Positions 27,654-33,521 of a stretch of 33,521 nucleotides of DNA are shown in pieces (the first letter of the stretch is position 1; every line of letters begins with the position of its first letter). A program made the translations under genes and the position numbers. Below the pieces are notes generated by a model. It made no database searches and had not been told where the DNA came from. It worked only from the letters and a program-made list of their open reading frames with translations. The stretch spans positions 1 to 33,521 of the forward strand of contig NZ_BJCC01000042.1 of NCBI RefSeq assembly GCF_004309355.1. Reading direction: 5' to 3'. This stretch comes from Enterococcus florum (GTDB lineage: Bacteria > Bacillota > Bacilli > Lactobacillales > Enterococcaceae).

Positions 27654-29726
27654 TTAACTAAACAACACTGCTTTAAATTCCTCTATGTCGGTGAACTCAC
27701 TTAATCGGTCAATCTTGGCTTCATCGTTGATTAACTCCACCAGACTTTTCATAATATTCAGATGAGAAAAGGAATCCACCGCGGCCAGACAAAAGATGAT
27801 TTTCACTGGATCATTGCTGTCATTGCCAAATTCTATCGGCGGTTCCAACGTAGCGACACTTAATCCCAGCCGATTTACGCCGTCTTCGGGACGAGCGTGG
27901 GCTAACGCGATGTGCTTGCCGATCACGATATACGGTCCGAACTCCTTGACCGCTTGAATCATAGCCTCAACATAGCTTTTTTCGATCACAGCTTCCTTTA
28001 ACAGAGGCTCTGCTACCTTTTCAATCGCTTCCTCCCAGTCGTGAACAGGCTGTTTCAGTAAAATTGCGCTGTCCTTTAATACATCTTTCAACATTGGCTG
28101 AATCTCCTTTTTATTGATCACCAAATGGTTTTGATCAAAGACTAATTCTAATTCTTTATAAATGTCACCAGTGACCTTGCCTTGGCTTTTTTCAATAATG
28201 TCAATTAAGGCATAGAACAACTGTGTGGAATCGTTGCTGTTGTGAATCAGACGTTTGTATTTGCTGTTTTCCGCTAAAAACTGCTGAATCCGTTTCTTGC
28301 TGTCTTCTTTGATAATCGGATCCAGCTCCAGCAGCGGCTTTTGATTATAGGAAACCTGCACGGTGGAGAAGACTAAATCGACATCCAGCTTAGCAATCAA
28401 GGCGATTTCCCGTGAGCTTAGCACGGCCAGCACCTCAATATTGAATAGCTCCTTTAAGTTTTCTGACAGCAGCTTGCCAGTGGCCATGCCATGGTTGCAG
28501 ATCACCACTGCTTTATAAACGTAATGAAGGTCTTGATTAATCGCACTGACCGAAGTCGAGAAATGAATGGTTAGAAAAGCTAGTTCATCATCACTGAGCT
28601 TTTTGCCGGTCGTTTTCTCAATTTTCGGTGTGAATTGCTGGATGGCCGCGTAGATATTGCCGTAGTTCTTTTGGATATTTTCCTTTAAGGGATTCACAAT
28701 CTGGACATCGCTTTTGACTCGATTGATCAATCCGGCAATATGCTTGTACAGCCCTTCCTGCAGCACCTCTTCCTTACGGGAAAAAGGAATCTTAGTTTGC
28801 TTTTCGACAAACTGAATCAATTGAATCGACAATAACTGCGCTTGTACCCACTCGATGGAGTTGTTCATATCTCGCGAGTTGAAGGTATTCAACATAAATA
28901 CGATGTACTTAATTTCAATTTCTGGCGGATGAATCGCAAAAGTCTCACAAATCGCATTCACGTAATCACGAATTTCACTTTGGGGGGTGTCTACCACTTC
29001 CCAAGCGGTACTAGCAATTAAATCCTGCCGCAAAAAACGACTGAGCCAAACGGCCGTAAAAACAATGAGCTGGTTACGATAAATATTGTCTTCTACAGAT
29101 GAGATGGACTGGTCATACAGCTGATCCAGCTTCTGTAACAGCGCCAGCGGAATGTAGCGCTCCAGAATCGAACGATTCAACGAGGACAAGTGTTCCTTCT
29201 CAGGATCAATTACCCCGACTGTGTCATTGATAATGTCGTAAATCATCGTCCGAATGGAACGCTCGGCTCCCCGGAGAACGATGCCTTGTTTGGCAATGCT
29301 TAACACTTCAATGCCGTAGGTTTGCAGGGTCGTCCGAACCCGCCGCATATCTTCATCCAATGTGCTTTTGGAAATGAGATATTCCTCTTCTTTTTGATAA
29401 AGAAAAACGGGTCGTTTCCCTAATGAAAAGGCCAGGATCAAATCAAAAATCCGATTTTCCCTTTCCAGATAATCCGGCTTCTCTACCTTTTTAGTAAAAT
29501 CGTTCAGCTTCTTCCGCTGTTCCTCTGACAAAACCAGCTGGTAGCCCTTTTTGCGGACATTCTCAATTTCAGGGAAATTCTGCTGGGTTAAAAACTCGTT
29601 GATCTCTTTCAATTCATTGCGGATGGTGCGGGCACTAATATGGAATTTTTCCTCCAGCGCCGATAGGTCCAAAGGATAATCCGTAGTTATAAAAAGTTTT
29701 AAAATGTGAATGGTTCGATCTTTCAT
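27654..29726 (-). CDS. PRD-domain transcription activator with IIB and IIA modules
   Basis: 690 residues from ATG at 29726 (GAGGGG 8 nt upstream). Domains in order are: N-terminal winged helix (DLSALEEKFHISARTIRNEL), a second helix-turn-helix region, two PTS regulation domains (about 180-400), a GatB-like IIB domain with cysteine (VVICNHGMATGKLL) and a C-terminal fructose/mannitol-type IIA domain (about 545-690) with its histidine in HIALAHARPEDGVNRLGLSV. This is the LicR/MtlR layout of DNA-binding activators, not the RNA-binding BglG type. It is the first gene of the operon. No free IIA gene is present, so its IIA module may have to serve transport as well. Confidence 0.92.
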   Translation of the reverse strand: MKDRTIHILKLFITTDYPLDLSALEEKFHISARTIRNELKEINEFLTQQNFPEIENVRKKGYQLVLSEEQRKKLNDFTKKVEKPDYLERENRIFDLILAFSLGKRPVFLYQKEEEYLISKSTLDEDMRRVRTTLQTYGIEVLSIAKQGIVLRGAERSIRTMIYDIINDTVGVIDPEKEHLSSLNRSILERYIPLALLQKLDQLYDQSISSVEDNIYRNQLIVFTAVWLSRFLRQDLIASTAWEVVDTPQSEIRDYVNAICETFAIHPPEIEIKYIVFMLNTFNSRDMNNSIEWVQAQLLSIQLIQFVEKQTKIPFSRKEEVLQEGLYKHIAGLINRVKSDVQIVNPLKENIQKNYGNIYAAIQQFTPKIEKTTGKKLSDDELAFLTIHFSTSVSAINQDLHYVYKAVVICNHGMATGKLLSENLKELFNIEVLAVLSSREIALIAKLDVDLVFSTVQVSYNQKPLLELDPIIKEDSKKRIQQFLAENSKYKRLIHNSNDSTQLFYALIDIIEKSQGKVTGDIYKELELVFDQNHLVINKKEIQPMLKDVLKDSAILLKQPVHDWEEAIEKVAEPLLKEAVIEKSYVEAMIQAVKEFGPYIVIGKHIALAHARPEDGVNRLGLSVATLEPPIEFGNDSNDPVKIIFCLAAVDSFSHLNIMKSLVELINDEAKIDRLSEFTDIEEFKAVLFS

Positions 29727-29750
29727 GTGTTTATCCCCTCGTCTAAACAA

Positions 29751-29825
29751 AGTATATAGGCGGCAACAATTCTTGATAAGTAGAGATTGTTGCCACCTTT
29801 TTTTGCAAAAATGTAAGCGTTACTA
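29751..29825 (-). promoter_or_regulatory. Promoter of the PRD/UlaAB operon with inverted repeat and cre-like box
   Basis: The minus strand has TTATCA (29774-29779), a 17-bp spacer and TATACT (29751-29756). GGCAACAAT (29762-29770) and ATTGTTGCC (29786-29794) form a perfect inverted repeat around the -35. ATGTAAGCGTTACTA (29811-29825) matches the cre consensus at all but two positions. On the plus strand the repeat is followed by a T-run, so it could also act as a terminator-like hairpin. Confidence 0.55.
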
Positions 29826-29912
29826 AAAGGAATTTTTTCTCTGAATAGATTGCTCGAAAAAAGCGATTGTTCTTGTGCGTTATTTTAAAATCACGATTTT
29901 TTTGATGAATTA

Positions 29913-29955
29913 TAAAAAAACTCCTATTAACGCATTCTGCTCGTTAATAGAAGTT
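29913..29955 (-). terminator. Terminator of the deoxyribose-type salvage operon
   Basis: ACT-C-CTATTAACG pairs with CGTTAATAG-A-AGT, and seven T residues follow on the minus strand. Confidence 0.88.
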
Positions 29956-29976
29956 CCTTAAATATTATCCGTTATT

Positions 29977-30618
29977 TCATGGTTGTCCGTATGTCCCGAA
30001 TTTATCCACAGCCTCCTGCAATTGCTGCTGATTCAGCAGCACAGGGGTTCCGATGCTTAGGGCTCGATAGGCCAGCTTCGCTATAAATTCGATATCCTTG
30101 GCAGCTTCGAAAGCCTTCCCCAGAGAATCACCAATTGTCAGCACCCCATGATTGCCTAGCAGAATGCCTTTATCTTGTTTGATCTGTTGAAACGCCTCCT
30201 CAGCCAATTCAGGACTGCCAAAGGTTTTGTAGGCACAACAGCGAATCTTCTCACCGATTGAGCCGATGAGATAATGCAACGGCTCGATCTCCTGATTCAG
30301 ACAGGCAAAGGTAGTAGCATATTCCGAATGAGTATGGACTACACTATTGACATCGGAGCGGTTCCGATAAAAAATCGCGTGCAGCTCGTGTTCGCTGGAG
30401 GGTTTGCGTACCCCTTCGACTACCTCTCCCTGCAAATTCATCACGACAATGTCTTCTGTCTCCATCTCAAAATAAGGAATCCCGCTGGGACTGATCAAAA
30501 ACTGCTTTTCTTCTCGCATATAGAGACTGATGTTGCCGCCGGTACCAGTCGTCAAACCGTCCGTAATCAATTTTTTTCCATAAGCAACCAGTTGTTCTCG
30601 TTCGTTTAAATAATTCAT
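29977..30618 (-). CDS. Class II aldolase, fuculose-phosphate type (DrdA-like)
   Basis: 213 residues. Phosphate-binding GTGGN (25-29), SPSGIP (43-48) and zinc ligands H95, H97 (VVHTHSEY) and H157 (LLGNHGVL), with catalytic glutamate 76 (PSSEHELH), are all present. In this three-gene operon the best fit is the 5-deoxyribulose-1-phosphate aldolase of the DHAP shunt (DrdA), which gives DHAP and acetaldehyde. The methylthioribulose-phosphate dehydratase MtnB belongs to the same superfamily and is the main alternative. GAGGG precedes the ATG, 11 bp after the isomerase stop. Confidence 0.85.
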   Translation of the reverse strand: MNYLNEREQLVAYGKKLITDGLTTGTGGNISLYMREEKQFLISPSGIPYFEMETEDIVVMNLQGEVVEGVRKPSSEHELHAIFYRNRSDVNSVVHTHSEYATTFACLNQEIEPLHYLIGSIGEKIRCCAYKTFGSPELAEEAFQQIKQDKGILLGNHGVLTIGDSLGKAFEAAKDIEFIAKLAYRALSIGTPVLLNQQQLQEAVDKFGTYGQP

Positions 30619-30629
30619 CGTGTTCCCTC

Positions 30630-31685
30630 TTAATAAAATGTATTTTTTGGTTGTTCTCCTAAATAGCTGGCAAGATCATAGGGGGAATAGATCCCCCGAT
30701 CCGTCACAATCCCGCCGATTAATTCTGGTGGAGTCACATCAAAGGAAGGATAGATCGCTTTTACTCTAGTCGACGTATGCCTGATGCCATTCATTTCCAT
30801 CACTTGTGCGGGATCACGCATCTCGATAGTGATATCGGCCTGGGTTTTCTTATCGACATCCGGAATCCCCGTGACAAAATAAGGAATCCCAAAACGATTG
30901 GCCAGCAATGCGATTTGATACGTTCCGACTTTATTGGCGATATAGCCGTCCTGTGCAATCGTATCTGCAGCGGATGTATAGAGATCGATTTTCTCATGCG
31001 TCATGATATACGCGATCATATTATCTGAAACTACCGTGGTATCAAACCCCATCTCTGCACAACAGCTCGCCGTCAAACGAGCGCCCTGTAAATACGGCCT
31101 AGTCTCTGCACAAAAGAAGCGCAGTTTTTTTCCTTGTTCCTTGGCTCTGCGCAGCAGCATACCCACGATCGTCTCACCAAAGCATTGGGTCAAAACGGTT
31201 CCGTTGTCTGGAATCTGATCGATCAAATAACCTGCGACCTTGTTCATAATAAAATAACGCCTGTTTAATGAATCGATCGTCATTTGCTTGATAGTTTCTG
31301 TGGGATCTGCCTGCTGATCTAAAGCCGTTTTAGCTGCCTTTACACAACTCTCTGTGATCAGCCGCATCCGATTGGCTGTTGTCGGCCGAGCCGTTGCGAT
31401 CGTCTCTGCAGCCTGCTCCAAAAATGCCACCCGTTCTCCAGGCGAAAAGCCTTTGCTTTGTTCACTTGCTAAAGCCATACCCATACCAGCAGCTGTGTAT
31501 GGCCCTGCACTTTGGGTGACCATATCTGCGATTGCCTGTGCAACTTCCTGATACGTCCAGCAATCGACGTACTCCACTCGCGTCGGATAGATTCGTCGAT
31601 CCAAAATCCGAACCCTTCCTGCTTCATACCAGGCAACATTCTCGTATTGCAATAATGTAGGCATTTGCCCATCTTGTCTTTCCAT
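30630..31685 (-). CDS. mtnA: MtnA-like aldose-1-phosphate isomerase (DrdI-like)
   Basis: 351 residues of the eIF2B-like isomerase family. Features are TTANRMRLI, the catalytic cysteine at about residue 168 (LTQCFGETI), FFCAETRPYLQGARLTA and the catalytic aspartate in VVSDNM, then ANKVGTYQIALLANRFGIPY. Canonical methionine-salvage MtnA has a different loop after the cysteine (HCNAG-type), so this is a divergent subfamily. With the kinase and aldolase it would convert 5-deoxyribose-1-phosphate (or methylthioribose-1-phosphate) to the ketose. It starts 1 bp after the kinase stop. Confidence 0.87.
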   Translation of the reverse strand: MERQDGQMPTLLQYENVAWYEAGRVRILDRRIYPTRVEYVDCWTYQEVAQAIADMVTQSAGPYTAAGMGMALASEQSKGFSPGERVAFLEQAAETIATARPTTANRMRLITESCVKAAKTALDQQADPTETIKQMTIDSLNRRYFIMNKVAGYLIDQIPDNGTVLTQCFGETIVGMLLRRAKEQGKKLRFFCAETRPYLQGARLTASCCAEMGFDTTVVSDNMIAYIMTHEKIDLYTSAADTIAQDGYIANKVGTYQIALLANRFGIPYFVTGIPDVDKKTQADITIEMRDPAQVMEMNGIRHTSTRVKAIYPSFDVTPPELIGGIVTDRGIYSPYDLASYLGEQPKNTFY

Positions 31686-31686
31686 A

Positions 31687-32916
31687 CTAGAGCTCCTCTG
31701 CTTGATAAAATAACTCGATCAACTGTTGGCCACGCGTAATTTCTTGACGTTTTAAAATCAGCTGCATCCCCGTTTGGATCAAAATACGTTCCATTTGAAG
31801 CTGTTTGCTGTGATCCTCTAATAACGACAATTCCTTCACCTTGGAATCCCCAACGACTCGCCGAATGATTTCTGTTCCAGCATAGCCGACCGCGTCCGCA
31901 AAAACAGCTGCCAACCATTCTTTTTTGAAAGCCAGGTTTTGATACAAAGGCAGCTGGACCTGCTGATCATATAGAGCAGTGAATTTTTCATAGGTATGAT
32001 CATACACTTCTTTAATAGTATGCAGCAACCAGTCATTAAAGGCTTTATCAAAGGAACCATCCAACCGATTTTTGACCAGCGGAAAATACAAATGAGCCAG
32101 CACATTGCCAATATCGTAGCCGATCGGACCATAAAAAGCGAATTCGGGATCGATGACCTTCAGTCCAGATGTATTGATAAACAGCGACCCCGTATGCAGA
32201 TCGCCATGGATCAATGCCTGCGCCTGGTTCATAAAACGATCCCGCAGCCAAGCGACCTCTGTCTGCAATCGATTGTTTTCGTAAAGCTGCTGATGAACAA
32301 ACGCTTCATTGCCGATGGTGAGAACATTACGCTTTTTATAATCATCGTACGGCTCAGTGAAAACCAAATCCTCACTGATATCCGACATTTCGATGTTGAC
32401 AAACTGGCGCACTTTCTGCTTTTTTAAAGCCCGATCCAAAATCAAATCAGACGTCGGCAGCAGCACTTCCGTCAAATAGCTAGAGATTTCCTGACTAAAA
32501 TTTGGAAAAACCTGCTTTTCGATCAACTGATAGCGCATATTTTGATAGTCAAAGATATCCTCCATCGTCAGTGCGTACATTATAGGATCAAAGTGAATCA
32601 CCTTCGGCACATACACAGGAGCCAATTCATTTTGCCACCTCAAGATTTCTGCTTCGATTCGACTGCGGTCGATCGACAATGGACGTCCAGAGGAACGCAG
32701 CAATGTATCCGCCTGTTTAATGACTACACTCCTGCCGGTTTCTTGTTCCTCGATCCGAAAAACATAGTTGATATTGCCATCTCCAATCTCGGTGACCAAA
32801 AGCGTTGCATCGAGTGGAAACAGTCGTAATTCTTGTGTTGCATACTCTTTGATGTCTGCTTGTTGCATTAAAAAATGGTGCTGGTATTTTGGTAAATGAG
32901 CTGGTGTTGCGTGCAT
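31687..32916 (-). CDS. mtnK: MtnK-like sugar kinase (5-deoxyribose or methylthioribose kinase)
   Basis: 409 residues; AAGGAG lies 6 nt before the ATG at 32916. It has a protein-kinase-like fold with the ATP lysine in VVIKQAD (about 67), the catalytic loop LIHGDLHTGSLFIN (about 235-248) and the metal-binding DPEFAFYGP (256-264). These are MtnK signatures. Canonical MtnK phosphorylates methylthioribose; relatives phosphorylate 5-deoxyribose. The rest of the methionine-salvage pathway (MtnB, D, E, X or W) is absent here, while an aldolase follows, which favours the DHAP shunt. Confidence 0.9.
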   Translation of the reverse strand: MHATPAHLPKYQHHFLMQQADIKEYATQELRLFPLDATLLVTEIGDGNINYVFRIEEQETGRSVVIKQADTLLRSSGRPLSIDRSRIEAEILRWQNELAPVYVPKVIHFDPIMYALTMEDIFDYQNMRYQLIEKQVFPNFSQEISSYLTEVLLPTSDLILDRALKKQKVRQFVNIEMSDISEDLVFTEPYDDYKKRNVLTIGNEAFVHQQLYENNRLQTEVAWLRDRFMNQAQALIHGDLHTGSLFINTSGLKVIDPEFAFYGPIGYDIGNVLAHLYFPLVKNRLDGSFDKAFNDWLLHTIKEVYDHTYEKFTALYDQQVQLPLYQNLAFKKEWLAAVFADAVGYAGTEIIRRVVGDSKVKELSLLEDHSKQLQMERILIQTGMQLILKRQEITRGQQLIELFYQAEEL

Positions 32917-32962
32917 AGATATCTCCTTACGTGCTCAGATAGACCGAGCTTGGTTTCTCTCT

Positions 32963-32991
32963 AGTGTAATCTTTTTCTAATCATTTGAAAA
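32963..32991 (-). promoter_or_regulatory. Promoter of the mtnK-mtnA-aldolase operon
   Basis: The minus strand has TTTTCA (32986-32991), a 17-bp spacer and TACACT (32963-32968), about 45 bp before the kinase ATG. No riboswitch-like structure is evident in the short leader. Confidence 0.45.
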
Positions 32992-33023
32992 CATTTGATA
33001 CTAGTGATTTTCTGTAAAGCTAC

Positions 33024-33057
33024 TAAAAAAATCACCAACCGTATAGTCAGTGATTTA
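33024..33057 (-). terminator. Terminator of the sortase gene
   Basis: AAATCAC pairs with GTGATTT around a 14-nt loop, and a T-run follows on the minus strand. Confidence 0.65.
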
Positions 33058-33109
33058 TAGATTTGTTCAGAGATCTTTTGTATATTTCGAATGTAAATCT
33101 CTTTAAGCT

Positions 33110-33521
33110 TTACTCTTCCGCCTTCCCCTTTCGTCGAAGCAGAATCAGCCGAATCAGGATCATTCCTAGCATCACACTCGCTGTGATAATTGCCGCAAGC
33201 AGTACCTTTCGATCTACTTGAGTATTGTTGACCGCCTTGATCTTGTCCTTTTCTTCTGGCACATAGGCGGTGCGAATCCCTCGTACCAATAGGCGGTGCG
33301 AATTAACGCCATACGGTGTACACGTCACGATCGTACAGTGGTCCTCTCCAGCAACAGGTCGCAAAGCCTCGGTCTCTTCTGGCAGTACAACCTTGATTTG
33401 ATCGACCTTGTAAGCCAGCGTCTGATCTAAGACAGTCAAATAAAACAGATCCCCTTGTTTCATTTCGGTCAAGTCTGTTAACAGCTTGCCGGAAGTCAGT
33501 CCCGTATGGCCGGTCAACACA
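33110..33521 (-). CDS. Class C sortase, C-terminal part (5' end outside window)
   Basis: At least 137 codons of a sortase. The catalytic histidine is in LTGHTGL at the window edge. The catalytic cysteine is in TIVTCTPYGVNSHRLLVRG, with the arginine of LLVRG. 'TCTPYGVNSHRLLVRG' is the hallmark of class C, pilus-assembling sortases. A C-terminal membrane segment (VLLAAIITASVMLGMILIRL) and a basic tail (RRKGKAEE) follow, as usual for the class. The pilin genes would lie beyond the window, upstream on this strand. It is followed by a terminator, so it is the last gene of its transcript. Confidence 0.93.
   Translation of the reverse strand, partial: VLTGHTGLTSGKLLTDLTEMKQGDLFYLTVLDQTLAYKVDQIKVVLPEETEALRPVAGEDHCTIVTCTPYGVNSHRLLVRGIRTAYVPEEKDKIKAVNNTQVDRKVLLAAIITASVMLGMILIRLILLRRKGKAEE

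Noticed and set aside
31996-32427. 143-codon plus-strand frame opposite the MtnK-like kinase
   Set aside because: It is a shadow of the kinase catalytic region; no ribosome site and no family resemblance.
29977-32916. Methionine salvage pathway
   Set aside because: Only kinase and isomerase relatives are present; the dehydratase, enolase/phosphatase and dioxygenase are absent and a fuculose-type aldolase follows, so the 5-deoxyribose route fits better.
32917-33020. Riboswitch upstream of the MtnK-like gene
   Set aside because: The leader after the predicted promoter is under 50 bp and shows no multi-helix structure such as a SAM riboswitch.
1-33521. CRISPR array, tRNA or rRNA genes, prophage genes
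   Set aside because: No regularly spaced repeats, cloverleaf sequences, rRNA blocks or phage structural genes were seen on either strand.

Overview
The window looks like a chromosomal segment of a low-to-moderate GC Firmicute, most likely an Enterococcus. The reasons are strong GGAGG-type ribosome sites, TTG starts, many PTS sugar systems, a class C (pilus-type) sortase, a GntR/RCK_C regulator and IS3-type insertion DNA. The species cannot be fixed from the sequence alone. No rRNA, tRNA, CRISPR array, phage module or replication origin was seen.

Layout. 1-207: right end of an IS3-family insertion sequence. 227-3350: an OmpR-type two-component system divergent from a membrane-anchored protein with five Asp-box repeats; 11-bp-spaced direct repeats overlap that gene's -35 region. 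3521-5270: a saccharopine-dehydrogenase-like reductase followed by a methyltransferase-like gene that seems to use a CTG start. 5271-5690: non-coding, with hairpins and a transposase scrap. 5691-7710: GntR/RCK_C regulator divergent from a NupC-type nucleoside transporter. 7749-10117: a small acidic protein, ribokinase and a membrane-anchored alpha/beta hydrolase.

10189-32916 is a nearly continuous block of carbohydrate-use genes. Two paralogous operons (10189-14934 and 16157-22852) each carry a complete glucitol-type PTS (IIC, IIBC, IIA), a GutM protein, a SorC-family regulator and an unusual SAF-domain oxidoreductase. I assign that oxidoreductase to the DXR-II/DRL ('DXP reductoisomerase-like') family. 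The second operon adds a zinc alcohol dehydrogenase and a D-2-hydroxyacid dehydrogenase, and is divergent from a third SorC regulator (23071-24024). Both promoters carry the same TGTCATATGA-type and TGACA...TGTCA inverted repeats. Between the operons lies a wrecked sorbitol-6-phosphate-dehydrogenase-like gene (15591-16110).

A third operon (24068-29726) encodes a PRD-type activator, UlaB-like IIB, UlaA-like IIC, a TPR-like protein, a class II ketose-bisphosphate aldolase and a P-loop kinase. It suggests import as a sugar phosphate, a second phosphorylation and aldol cleavage. A fourth operon (29977-32916) encodes MtnK-like kinase, MtnA-like isomerase and a class II (fuculose-type) aldolase. 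This is the gene set of the 5-deoxyribose / DHAP-shunt salvage route. The window ends inside a class C sortase gene.

The strongest candidates for undescribed biology are the two PTS-linked DRL-like operons, whose substrate is unknown, and the UlaAB/kinase/aldolase/TPR operon, which has no separate IIA gene. All functions are inferred from reading the sequence; no database search was run.
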